Positions 30,229-39,947 of a stretch of DNA of 64,000 bases are shown piece after piece. This stretch comes from Crithidia expoeki (Eukaryota > Euglenozoa > Kinetoplastea > Trypanosomatida > Trypanosomatidae), in assembly GCA_900240875.1 (NCBI GenBank), contig OESE01000183.1, positions 124,001-188,000 of the forward strand, written 5' to 3'. A program made the position numbers and the translations under genes. Below the pieces are notes generated by a model. The model was not told the DNA's origin, made no database searches, and saw only the letters and a list, made by a program, of their open reading frames with translations. Positions within the stretch are counted from its first letter, which is position 1. The number at the start of each line of letters is the position of its first letter.

Positions 30229-33168
30229 ATGTGCGTTGCGAAGGTGCAAGAACACCGTCGCCTTTGCTCAGGAGCATCGTCTACTTGTCTGGCTGCAATT
30301 GTTTTCTTTTTCTTTTTCTTGCAGACGACAACTGCCGTTGCCCAGGAGTACGTCGAAACACAGGAAGCGACAGAATGGCGAAATGCTGTTGAAAGCGCCA
30401 CCGCCAGCGGAGTAGTGAACGTCCCACCGACTCACACTGAACCTCTGTCAGCTTTAGTTTACCATCAAGACGAAGAAGTAGCAGAGGTGGAGGACACACT
30501 CGCCGGTGCTGCCGCTGCTGCTCTCGCGGAGTCGAATCGCCGAATCCAGGAGGCGGCCCGGCAACAGGAGGAACAGGAGCAGCATAGGCGGGATGAAGCC
30601 GAACGAGCGCAATTAGCCGAGAAGCGTATCCGCGAAGCGGAGGCAGAAGCGGAGGCAGAGGCGCAGCGGTTGGAGCAGGCACGACGGGAACATGAGGCGG
30701 CCCTAGAGGCGGAGAGATGGCGCGTAGCCGAGGCGCAAGCGGCAGCGGCAGCAGCAGCAGAGGAAGAGCAGCGGCGTCGACTAGCAGAAGAGGAAGCCCG
30801 TCAGACAGCGGAGGCGGAGGCGCGACGTGCACAGATTGCCCGCGCCGCAGAGGCAGAGGCGCTGCGGAGGGCTGAGGAAACTCGTCTGTGGGAGGAGGAA
30901 GAGCAGCGCAGGCTAGCCGAGGAAGTTCGTCTTGCAGAGGAGGTGCGTGTGGCAGAAAATGCTCGACGCGCACATGAGGCGGAGGCGGCGAGACAAGCAG
31001 AGGAGGCGCGTGTTGCTGAAGAAACGCATGCTGCCGCCGAGGCGGTTCGCCAGGCGGCGGTAGTGGCAGAAGAGGAAGAAGCGCGTCGAGTTGAGGAGCG
31101 TCGTATAGCGCAGGCGTTGGAAGAGGTCCGTCAGAGGGAAGAAGAAGAACAGGCTCGCAAAATTGAAGAAGCGCATCGGGTGGCGGCGGTGCAGAAGGCA
31201 GATGAGCAGGCTCGACTGGCAGCAGCGGAAGAGGAAGCACGTCGAGTGGAAGAGGTGCGACTTGAAGAGGAGGTCCACAAAGTTGAAGAAGCACAACACT
31301 TTGAAGAAGCGCGACTGGCGGAGGAGGCGGTAGGAATAGCCGGGAAGGCGCGAGAAGAGGAAAATGCTCGGTTGACAGAGGCAGCACGGTTGGCCGAGGA
31401 GGCTCGCCAGGCACAGGAAGCGCAGTTAGCAGAGGAGCTCCGACGTATGAAGGGAGAGGAGGAGGCTCGCCTGGCTGAGGAGGCGCGGCTACTCAACGAG
31501 GCAATGCAAAAGGCTGAGGAAGCGCTGAATGCGCAACGAGAGGCGAAGAGGCTGACGGAGGAGCAGCGAGCAGCAATGGCGCGGCGGGCTGCGGAGGCAA
31601 GAGAGGCAGCCGCACGGCAACTCCAGAAGCAGAAGGAGGAGCTGGAACATCTGTTGCGCCAGAGGGATAATACAATTTGGGAGACCCAAAGAAACATGAA
31701 GGACTATCGTGCCGCAGTTGCTGCGTTGGAGACCCAAGAAGCGGACGAGTTGGCAGCACAGCAGCAACGCGAGAAAGCTGCGGCAACGTCGCTGCAGCAG
31801 TCTGTGGAGGCGCAGCTGGAGGTGCTGACACGAAACCTTGACGTGCTGGATGGGCAAACGGCGGCCATCCGTGCTCACCTGAAAGAATCAACGTCGAGCA
31901 GCAATCCCCTCAGCAAGCTGTTGGATAACCTCAACGACTTCTTTAAGAACGTTGACAACGCCAGCGGTGCGCTGGACGGGATTGACGAGGCCGCACGCTC
32001 GCTGAGGAAAGCGGTGAAGGTGGCGCTGAGCAGCCAAAATAACAACGACGCTTCCTCGACCACCATTGGATCACTCCAGGAGCAGCGCAACGCGCTCGCC
32101 GCCGCGCACACCGCCACAACGACTCAGCTGCAGCGTCAGCTGCAAGAGTTGGAGGTGCGGATTACGGAGCTGCGGCAAAAGCTCGACCCTGAGACGGAAG
32201 AGCAGCAAACCATAGCACCAACATCGTCCCCTTTTTCGCCGACGTCTGCATTAGAGACAGTTGTTACGGAGCTGCTGCCGCTGCATGCTGCCGCACCTCC
32301 ATTCACAACGAGCGCGCCAACCACCGCGTCCTCCTCCATTCCTCTTCCTAACACCCCTACACCCACCACCGCTACCACCACGGTTCACACCGCTGCAACG
32401 ACCGCCGTGATACTTCCCTCTTCGAAAGTGCATCCTGCTGCGCCACACCACCGCTTCAAAGATCGGCGCCAGTTAATCGAGATCCTCGTGCAGCAAGCGG
32501 AGGAGCAGGGCTACAATGTGTCCAAGTATGAGGTACACCTCAACGAGCACGGCGTCTTCTTTCAGGGGAAGGGGCGGATGCAGCTCATTGTAACGACGGT
32601 GCTCGTGACGCTCGTTTCAATTGTGCAAACGCTGCGGTGGTGCCGCAGTGACTGGCGTAGTGGCGACGCGTTGAGTAGGGCAGGGATCGGAAAGAAGATG
32701 CCAGTGCCGGGAGCCGAACCCCCCGAAGTTGTGGCAGCTGGTCGCACTCCAGCTGGCCACGCGTTGCCACCCAGTGCAGGGCAAAGACTCAGTGGCTCGC
32801 AGATCTCCGCCTCGCCGCCGCGGGCGACTGCAGAGAGCGACACATTATCACCGCCCATTCCCTCCAGCGCGAACAGACGTGAGCCCGTCGACGGGTCGCA
32901 TCACTCGCAGCTTCCGAAGCCGATCGGAAGGCCGCAGAGCTTTGGGCAGCGGCTCACTTCGACGACGCTGCCACTTTCGCCCGGTGATGGCCAGGGTGAC
33001 TCAATTCATCGCTTTCTTGGCCCACCTGGTACTGTTCGTGGTGGTGATGATGGTACGAGTCATACAGCTCCGCCGTTGGGAATGGGAGTGCCGGCGCCGT
33101 CGCGTGGTCGTCGCAAGGATGCCGACGACTTTGAGTTGCAGAACCCGTTTTTGTCGCGGTGGTCTTAG
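30229..33168 (+). CDS. Large Ala/Glu-rich coiled-coil membrane protein, function unknown
   Basis: 979 residues. The N-terminus has a hydrophobic stretch (19-31, mostly Phe) followed by TTTAVA-Q, which looks like a signal peptide cleaved after Ala38. Residues about 85-460 are an almost unbroken Glu/Ala/Arg coiled coil with repeating AEEARLAEEARR-type heptads, continuing more weakly to about 690. After a Pro/Thr-rich segment (about 665-745) comes a folded block (about 745-783) and one membrane segment starting at Met784 (QLIVTTVLVTLVSIVQTL). The last 175 residues are Ser/Pro/Arg/Gly-rich. This suits a type I membrane protein with a long lumenal or external coiled coil, but two-pass topology is also possible. 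No further in-frame ATG occurs until residue 407, so this start is forced. Confidence 0.8.
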   Translation: MCVAKVQEHRRLCSGASSTCLAAIVFFFFFLQTTTAVAQEYVETQEATEWRNAVESATASGVVNVPPTHTEPLSALVYHQDEEVAEVEDTLAGAAAAALAESNRRIQEAARQQEEQEQHRRDEAERAQLAEKRIREAEAEAEAEAQRLEQARREHEAALEAERWRVAEAQAAAAAAAEEEQRRRLAEEEARQTAEAEARRAQIARAAEAEALRRAEETRLWEEEEQRRLAEEVRLAEEVRVAENARRAHEAEAARQAEEARVAEETHAAAEAVRQAAVVAEEEEARRVEERRIAQALEEVRQREEEEQARKIEEAHRVAAVQKADEQARLAAAEEEARRVEEVRLEEEVHKVEEAQHFEEARLAEEAVGIAGKAREEENARLTEAARLAEEARQAQEAQLAEELRRMKGEEEARLAEEARLLNEAMQKAEEALNAQREAKRLTEEQRAAMARRAAEAREAAARQLQKQKEELEHLLRQRDNTIWETQRNMKDYRAAVAALETQEADELAAQQQREKAAATSLQQSVEAQLEVLTRNLDVLDGQTAAIRAHLKESTSSSNPLSKLLDNLNDFFKNVDNASGALDGIDEAARSLRKAVKVALSSQNNNDASSTTIGSLQEQRNALAAAHTATTTQLQRQLQELEVRITELRQKLDPETEEQQTIAPTSSPFSPTSALETVVTELLPLHAAAPPFTTSAPTTASSSIPLPNTPTPTTATTTVHTAATTAVILPSSKVHPAAPHHRFKDRRQLIEILVQQAEEQGYNVSKYEVHLNEHGVFFQGKGRMQLIVTTVLVTLVSIVQTLRWCRSDWRSGDALSRAGIGKKMPVPGAEPPEVVAAGRTPAGHALPPSAGQRLSGSQISASPPRATAESDTLSPPIPSSANRREPVDGSHHSQLPKPIGRPQSFGQRLTSTTLPLSPGDGQGDSIHRFLGPPGTVRGGDDGTSHTAPPLGMGVPAPSRGRRKDADDFELQNPFLSRWS

Positions 33169-33737
33169 AAAAATGGTACCCCTATGTGGAGGATCTTTTG
33201 TCTTTTGTTTGTCGTGCGTATCAAACTCATTGGTGTTTTGCTGGCAAAAGACAATATGAACTATCTGCATGGAAGCGCCAGAGTTTTTTCATTGGGGTTT
33301 CCAAAGCGTCTTCAGTTTTTTTTTTTTTTTGCCCTTTAGAGTGGTCTATTAGCGGAGGTAGCCTATCTTGCCGTCCTCAATAAACAAACGCGTGAAATGG
33401 AATTTCACGGCCTTTTTTTTTTCGAGGTGCACGCGGTTGTCGAGGATCTGGTGTTTGCGGAACTTAATTCTGTTTGCTTTTTCTCTAGAACCTGGTTCAT
33501 TTCCTTTGCGTTGACGACTGCTGTGGTGATCCGCGCGTATGTGCAAATAGGTCGCATTGGCTCTTCTCCCCGTGCACTGTCGTCATCTACTCTTCTTTTC
33601 TTTCACTTCTCTCTCCCTTTCCTACCGGTACGTATGCAAGGGCGAGCGATTGAACTGTGACACATATATATGTATATGTATTGCTGCCGCTACGCTACTA
33701 GTTTCGCTCACACAGAGTGACTCTTGCGTCAAAACAA
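33169..33737. other. Spacer before the 931-residue gene
   Basis: No gene seen. T-runs at about 33318-33330 and 33412-33422, and a short TA-rich stretch near 33663-33678. Confidence 0.6.
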
Positions 33738-36533
33738 ATGTCCGCTCAAGATGAATCGTCGTGGCAACTTCTCTTCAGTATTGCGTTGAGCCACGGAGAG
33801 GCCCTGCACACAAGGCAGCTGTCGTGGGACGGCTGGTTGGTCTTTTTGAGTTCGGCGCAGCTGATTGGAACCGCCACAGGTGTGTTCCCGGTGCTTCTGG
33901 ACCAGCTCTGGCAGCGACAGGCGTTGAGGGTAGCACCAACACGAAGAGAAGGCGACGAGCGGGGCAAAGGTTCTACTAGCTCGCTGTCTGATGCTTCAAG
34001 CAGGGTGTATTTTTCAGACACTACCAACGATGCTCAACACTACGGTGAAGTTGTTGAGTTCGGCGGCTTTACCGACATGATGAAGGTACTCTGCGTACGC
34101 GTCTACCAAAGCTTCCAACTTACCAACTTGCGGAAAACACACGACGACCACGGTGATGCCGTCCTTGTCGCTTTGCGCCGCTGCGCTGAAGACCGCGTGC
34201 TGCTGACGGAGGCGGTGCGCTTCACTGCGTCGCGGTACCTGCGGCCCTTCATCGCCAAAAGCACCATTCAGTCCACCTCGCGTGTGAGTCTGCGTGCGTC
34301 GCTTAACGGGTGGGCGTTGCATGTCAACCGCCTCATTACACATATTGTCGGCGCACTCAACCAGTCCACCATCGTCCCCATTTATCACGCCTACGCCGAT
34401 GCCGCTACAGGGCGGCTGACCGAGAGGGGGTTTCGTGCATTTCTGAGAGAATACCTGCCTGGGCTGAATACTGTCGAGGAAACGTGCGCACTGGCGATCT
34501 TTGCCCATGGTGGCTTTCCAGACATTCGCCCGCTGCTGAAGCCTTTGCTTCCCCTGGCGGCAACTTCGTCTGCTGTTTCTCTCCTCACTTCGGTGCCGAC
34601 GCTTGGCTTGACAGACTTTGTGGAGATGCTGCTGATGCTGGCGGTCGTGGTGTTCGCGGACGAGGAGCGTCACCCCGGCTTGAAGCCCATCACTGCGAAA
34701 GTCTGGGTGTTCTTCGACCGCTACTTGTGCAACGGCGTGAAAAGCAGCGGTGGCACCTCAATGTGCGTCGATCCCTACGTGTGTGGACGATACACGGCCG
34801 TGTCGCCTGGTCTTATCAGCGTTTTCCCCGCCGTTGTTCCGCTGCTGCCGTCCCCGATGCTGTTCGTAGAGGTGTGCAACGCGACCTGTCAGGCGCGAAG
34901 TGTTACTAATACTGAGCTTCTTCCCTCTACACGTTCGATGCATCAGCAGCAGCTACAGTTGTCATCCATCACACACTCAACTACTTCGCCCATGGATGAA
35001 AAGACGCCTTTTATCACTGAAGTGCCTGTCACAGACGCGGAAAGCTCCACTTTGAGACCACCTGCATCAGCATCCCCATCATCGGCAGTGAGGGAAAGGG
35101 AGGAGTTCAAATACCTCGCCCCGTCGCTGAATAATAAGACGGCGGTGGAGATGGCGTCGCCGTTCTTCGCGTCTCGGTGGAGTCTGCTTGAGCGCAACGC
35201 GTGCGTTCCCCTCTTCGGCGACGACGTCGGCGCTTCCACAGTGTGTCAGGTGTCGGTGGGCGGCACCGTTGTCGAAGCCATCCCCGCTTTGCCTTCGTGT
35301 CCCGAAATTTGGCAGTTGGACCTCTCTGCCCTCGCACTGTCGTCGATGAAGCTGACAAGGTGTGCGGTGGTGGCGGTGCCCGTGTACGACAACAGCCTTT
35401 CTCCTGGTTCTTCTTATGAAGCTGGTGGAGACACCGGGGATGGAGCCGTTGCCGCTGCTGACAGCGACGGTGCTCCCATACATAATCCTGCAGTGAGATT
35501 GATCTTTACACCCATTCGAACCTTCCCGGTCGAGCTGGTACTCTCGGAGAGCGGCGAGCACAGTGACAGGACTGCATGCCATGCTGAGAAAACAACGGGT
35601 AGCGGACCACAGCGGCGAGGCTCAAATGAAGAATTAGCACGCTTGATTTCACCGTGGGGGTGTAAAGACGTGGTGCTCACCGATACCTCTGTCACGCAGC
35701 TGGTGGCACCGCTTCTCGTGCAACGGCTGGCTGCTTTCTTTGACAGTGTTGCTGAAGCATCCGACGCATCTGCCGCTATTGACTCCAGCAATGTGCCAGC
35801 AGCACCTGCATCAGTATCCCCGGTGCAACACGCGACATTTTCGGTTGCTGCGTTGAGTAACGTTTGCCGGAGACTGCAGTGGTGCGCAGCATCGAAGCAG
35901 GACGGCAGAGGCAGCTTCGAGCCACTGTGCAAACGTGCGCTGACAACTTGTCGCCTCTACCAGCGCATGCTGAACTTGAGCGGACCGCAATGCGAAGGGG
36001 TGGCAGCTCCACCGTCTACTGAGATGCCGAAAGAGATGAGCATAGCCGAAGTGCTGGGGTGTCTGTCGCTGTTGCTGCTACTTGACGGCGATGCCAGCGT
36101 ACTGCGTGATGTTCCTGATGTGCCGCGGCGCTTGGAGCTGGCACTGCAAGCTGCTTCTGCCACAAAAAGCAACGCGGAGAGTAGTATTCCACCGATGACC
36201 TCAGCCAATCTTCGCAGCCTCCCACACAACAAACTGCGCGATGAGCCGTTTAAGCTCGCGTTGGAGAAGAAGGAGGCGCAGTCGGTGGCATCGCACGAGC
36301 GGCGGGCTGCACTGATGAAAAGCCTGCAAGAACACCACAAGCAACAGTTGACGTGTCCTGTCGCGCTGCCGCTGCTGCCGGAGAGTCGCCCCAACGCGAC
36401 ACGACTCGTGTCGCAGTACGGCAACTGCGATCCCGCAGCAAACTTTCAAAGAGTCATGCGGGAAGGTGCTGAAACGATTAAAGCGTATTTCATTGAGAAG
36501 GAGCTAGCAATTCCGGAGTGGCAGGGAAACTAA
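33738..36533 (+). CDS. Large conserved-looking protein, function unknown
   Basis: 931 residues from the first in-frame ATG (33738); the frame is open 21 bases upstream, but only from a GTG. The N-terminal 330 residues look folded, with alternating helices (for example TDFVEMLLMLAVVVFADEE), and an IYHAYADAATGRLTERGFRAF stretch that faintly recalls an EF-hand helix-loop-helix but lacks a full calcium loop. The middle is Ser/Thr-rich and probably disordered (about 400-450 and 620-660). The C-terminus ends with a conserved-looking helix (NFQRVMREGAETIKAYF). No signal peptide, membrane segment or catalytic motif is visible. Codon use is typical of the neighbours, so it is a real gene, but I do not recognise its family. 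Confidence 0.8.
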   Translation: MSAQDESSWQLLFSIALSHGEALHTRQLSWDGWLVFLSSAQLIGTATGVFPVLLDQLWQRQALRVAPTRREGDERGKGSTSSLSDASSRVYFSDTTNDAQHYGEVVEFGGFTDMMKVLCVRVYQSFQLTNLRKTHDDHGDAVLVALRRCAEDRVLLTEAVRFTASRYLRPFIAKSTIQSTSRVSLRASLNGWALHVNRLITHIVGALNQSTIVPIYHAYADAATGRLTERGFRAFLREYLPGLNTVEETCALAIFAHGGFPDIRPLLKPLLPLAATSSAVSLLTSVPTLGLTDFVEMLLMLAVVVFADEERHPGLKPITAKVWVFFDRYLCNGVKSSGGTSMCVDPYVCGRYTAVSPGLISVFPAVVPLLPSPMLFVEVCNATCQARSVTNTELLPSTRSMHQQQLQLSSITHSTTSPMDEKTPFITEVPVTDAESSTLRPPASASPSSAVREREEFKYLAPSLNNKTAVEMASPFFASRWSLLERNACVPLFGDDVGASTVCQVSVGGTVVEAIPALPSCPEIWQLDLSALALSSMKLTRCAVVAVPVYDNSLSPGSSYEAGGDTGDGAVAAADSDGAPIHNPAVRLIFTPIRTFPVELVLSESGEHSDRTACHAEKTTGSGPQRRGSNEELARLISPWGCKDVVLTDTSVTQLVAPLLVQRLAAFFDSVAEASDASAAIDSSNVPAAPASVSPVQHATFSVAALSNVCRRLQWCAASKQDGRGSFEPLCKRALTTCRLYQRMLNLSGPQCEGVAAPPSTEMPKEMSIAEVLGCLSLLLLLDGDASVLRDVPDVPRRLELALQAASATKSNAESSIPPMTSANLRSLPHNKLRDEPFKLALEKKEAQSVASHERRAALMKSLQEHHKQQLTCPVALPLLPESRPNATRLVSQYGNCDPAANFQRVMREGAETIKAYFIEKELAIPEWQGN

Positions 36534-37111
36534 ATTTGCTGCTTTTTTGAATGTATAGTAGTACTAGTGTCTGAGGGAAGATAAGGAGGAAGAATTGCTG
36601 ACTTTTCTTTCTGCACGGTGTAGTTGCTGAAACGCTTCTCGCCTACGCACGTAAGCATCATTAACAGCAACGTCTAAAGAGGACCAGACGTCCTGCAGAC
36701 GTTTGGCTTTTATAGATTTGCACACACGAAGGGCAAACATTGGGATATTTCTGTTGCATATTGCCTCCTCAAAGGATGCGAAGACCACACACTCACAAAG
36801 GAGGAGGCTTTCAACTGTCAAGCAGTTGTTTTACGTTCAGCTTCACTTGTTGCCTGCGCTCCTGGGCTGCTGCTAGACTTCTTCGTGTCATCTTTCTCCT
36901 CTTTTCTTACTTGCCCTCAGCACCTTTCCTGTGCTTTGTTCTGTTCTGTCACGATTCATTTAATGGAAAAAGCCTGCATACTTACCTGTCATTTGTAAAC
37001 CCTACGACACTCAATGTGTTTTCAGTTTGCTTGTGCAACGTAAAACCGTACTGCCATTTTCCCCTTCTCTCTCACGTTCTGTTTTGTCTTTGTGAATTCC
37101 TCTTGATTACG
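36534..37111. other. Spacer before PI4K III beta
   Basis: No separate gene seen. The PI4K frame stays open upstream to about 36740 and has an in-frame ATG at 36776, but the acceptor-like CAG at 37023-37025 lies downstream of it and no other ATG intervenes before 37112. Confidence 0.55.
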
Positions 37112-39019
37112 ATGGGCGGTGCAGGAAACCGCCGCGCTGCCGCTCAGCGGCACGCCCTGCTCGAGAACCTGCAGCACATCTACTTTAACAATCTCTTGCC
37201 TGAGGAGAAGGAAAGCTGCGTGCGCCAGCTTTATGACGTCGATCTTCGAACCCTCGAGGAGTGTCTTTTGCAGGTCACGCATGTGTGCATCACCCACCCC
37301 GATTCCGACACGCAGGAGTTGCTGCACAACTTTATGCTGTGGCTCGCAGGGCGGTCGCTGCACATCGCCTTCCGTCTGGCCTGGACAGTGGATGCTGTCT
37401 TCACTTTCTACTGCGCCACTGGTCTCGCTGACCGGCTGAAGCACTTACACGATAAGCTGGAGAGCTACGCGATTAACCAGGGGCAGCCCCCGGTGCACTT
37501 TTCTGATAACAGCGGAGGCGGCAGTGGTCTGCGTGGGTCGAACTTGCCGACGCTGCGCCACAGCTCCTTCGAGAACGAGGAAGAGTGCAGTGAGATCGAC
37601 GCGAGCGCCGTGCAGCGCAAGGAGGCGCGGCTGAAAATCTACAACGATGAGCGCACATTCGTAACAACACTCACGAACATGAGCAACATGCTGCGTTTTT
37701 TTCCTGACCGCAACCGCCGCAAGGATGAGCTGCGGAAGCGATTGCATGTGCTGAATCAGCGGCTCGACTCGATGCGACTGGTCCACCCGCTCTGCACGAG
37801 CGATGAGGCTGTGCAGTGGATTGTGCGCATCTCTGTGGAGGAGTGCACCGTCTTCTCGTCCCGCGAGCGGGCGCCGTACCTCATTCGATACGAGGTGATC
37901 GTCGACGACACCGCCACGATGCAGGATCCGACGATAACGCGGCTGCGGCTGCCGGACGGCCGCTTTCGCCTGCGTCCTGACGGTGACGAGGTATACGTGC
38001 CTTCGGCGCTGCAAGCCGACAATGCTGCAGTTGCCGGAGCTGCGGTGTCGCCGACCGTCAGTACCCCGATCTTTACCCTGGTCTCCGACGGCGTGCTTGG
38101 CGGCGGTCCAGAGGACCCTTCGCCAGAGGCTCTGCAGTGTCTGCAGACGGTCTTCGGCGAGAGCAAGGTGGAGCGAATGGCCCGAGTGCGGCGGTCGTCG
38201 CCGTGGGGATTGCATCCGAACTGGTCGATGAATGCGATGATCGTCAAAGCCGGCGATGACCTGCGACAGGAGGAGCTGGCTCTGCAGCTGATCTACGTCT
38301 TCCAGAGTATCTGGGAGGAAGCGGGTCTGACATGCAGTGTGAAGCCGTACGTCGCCCTTCCAACCAACAGCGACTGCGGCTTGCTTGAGGTGGTGGACGA
38401 CTCGTCGTCAATTGATGGCATCAAGAAGGCGATACGTGTGAGCAGCATCTACAACTTTTATCTGAAGGCTTACGATGGTGAGGACTCTATGCTGTACCGC
38501 AGAGCGCAGCAGAACTTTGTGGAAAGCATGGCCGGCTACAGTATCGTATCTTACATTCTGCAGATTAAGGACCGGCACAACGGCAACCTCATGATCGGGC
38601 GCAAGGGTGACCTGGTGCACATCGACTTCGGCTTTTTATTCGTGACATCGCCAGGCGGCTTAAACTTTGAATCGGCTCCCTTCAAACTGTCTCAGGAGCT
38701 TATCGACGTGCTTGGCGGTGCCTCGAGCGATGCCTTTAACTATTACCGCATTCTCGTTTACGAGGGCCTGGCGGCGGCGCGTGAGCGCTCCGAGGATTTA
38801 CTGGCGCTCGTCTCCATTCTGACGCCGTACAACGCGATGCCGTGCTTCGGCGCCGACCCTGGAGCAGTGGTTGGGCAGATGCGCGCCCGTTTCCGTGCCG
38901 ATCTTTTCTCAGAGGCGGACTACGCAGTGTACGCAAAGGAACTAATTGTGAACAGCGCGGACAACTGGCGCACACGGCGGTACGACCAGTTTCAAAGCCT
39001 ACAAAACGGCATTTTATAA
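37112..39019 (+). CDS. PI4KB: Phosphatidylinositol 4-kinase, type III beta
   Basis: 635 residues. The N-terminal third is helical, equivalent to the lipid-kinase-unique region. The C-terminal kinase domain has the phosphate-binding IVKAGDDLRQEELALQL, the catalytic loop KDRHNGNLMIG and the metal motif HIDFGFLF, followed by SPGGLNFESAPFKLSQE, all typical of PI4K III beta rather than PI3K or TOR. It makes phosphatidylinositol 4-phosphate, mainly at the Golgi; the T. brucei counterpart is known to be needed for Golgi structure, trafficking and growth. It is shorter than the human enzyme. The start at 37112 fits the last acceptor; a longer form from 36776 would add a Phe/Cys-rich, pyrimidine-coded extension and is unlikely. 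Confidence 0.93.
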   Translation: MGGAGNRRAAAQRHALLENLQHIYFNNLLPEEKESCVRQLYDVDLRTLEECLLQVTHVCITHPDSDTQELLHNFMLWLAGRSLHIAFRLAWTVDAVFTFYCATGLADRLKHLHDKLESYAINQGQPPVHFSDNSGGGSGLRGSNLPTLRHSSFENEEECSEIDASAVQRKEARLKIYNDERTFVTTLTNMSNMLRFFPDRNRRKDELRKRLHVLNQRLDSMRLVHPLCTSDEAVQWIVRISVEECTVFSSRERAPYLIRYEVIVDDTATMQDPTITRLRLPDGRFRLRPDGDEVYVPSALQADNAAVAGAAVSPTVSTPIFTLVSDGVLGGGPEDPSPEALQCLQTVFGESKVERMARVRRSSPWGLHPNWSMNAMIVKAGDDLRQEELALQLIYVFQSIWEEAGLTCSVKPYVALPTNSDCGLLEVVDDSSSIDGIKKAIRVSSIYNFYLKAYDGEDSMLYRRAQQNFVESMAGYSIVSYILQIKDRHNGNLMIGRKGDLVHIDFGFLFVTSPGGLNFESAPFKLSQELIDVLGGASSDAFNYYRILVYEGLAAARERSEDLLALVSILTPYNAMPCFGADPGAVVGQMRARFRADLFSEADYAVYAKELIVNSADNWRTRRYDQFQSLQNGIL

Positions 39020-39947
39020 CAAGGTAATGCGAAGCGTGTAAAGCGCTTTTTTCAGGCTTCCTGAAAGGCGACGTCTTATGGAAATTCTTCACTGTTGCCG
39101 TTTTACTCCCCCTTAGTATACACATACGTGTACGTGTGCACGCGGGTGTCTATTTTTGTGTCTCCAAAGATGTGCCCGGTTGTTTCTTAGCAAGTTTTGA
39201 TGCTGCTGCTTGTTTTCCGTTTGTGTTGCGGATGCCTCAAAGGCCTGATTCTCTTCTAGTTGTCGCTTTTGCGCACCTTTTCCCAAATCATTTACGGGGC
39301 TGTTGCTGTTCGAACCGAAATAAACGATCTATCAAATCCGGTGTTTTTTTTTTTTACCTTTCAGGGATGTGTAACGGACAGCTTTTCACGCTTTCAACTT
39401 CCTTTTTGGTTGAAGAGGAGCAACTTCTCCCTGTCCGTGTGTGGGTTTGCATGCGGCGCGGAACGTGCGCTAGATTGGCTTTAACCCTATCGGGGTGTTT
39501 CGTTTGTTTGCTTAGCATTGGGAATAAAACTTTCTTCTCCACTTCTCTTTACTTCTGCGCTGTGACGCTTTCGGGTTTCCGTGGGACAACGGTCTTTTTT
39601 CACCCTCGCCAACTCACCCTGCTGTTCTTTTTATAACCGCCGACGGCTAGCGCAGTAACGACTGTTCGTTTAGCACATCTAATCGAAGGGCGTTATTTCA
39701 GCAAAGGCGAAAGCTAGTAGTTTTGGTTCTTGTTCTTGGATCGTAAAAGGTATAAAGCTGTCCTCGAATTTCTCTCAATCAAAATCAGCAGTGCCCCCAT
39801 AACCGCCGTTTAAAACGCAACCACAGCAAGTGAGAAAGACGCTCGCGAACCGTAAAGCAACACCTTTTTTTCGCTAATTCTCTTGTTTTCACTTTTGGTT
39901 TTCTTTGTAACCCTTATCCAATCGCAGACGTCAGCAGTCTTTTACCA
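39020..39947. other. Spacer before adenosine kinase
   Basis: No gene seen; T-rich, with short unconvincing open frames. Confidence 0.6.
39896..39927 (+). promoter_or_regulatory. Candidate spliced-leader acceptor for adenosine kinase
   Basis: A pyrimidine-rich tract ends in CGCAG at 39927, 20 bases upstream of the ATG. Confidence 0.5.

Noticed and set aside
30281-31414. Minus-strand 377-codon frame, Pro/Leu-rich
   Set aside because: It is the antisense shadow of the Glu/Ala-rich coiled-coil gene.
36740-37111. Upstream extension of the PI4K frame
   Set aside because: Phe/Cys-rich translation of pyrimidine-rich leader; an acceptor-like CAG lies downstream of its only ATG.
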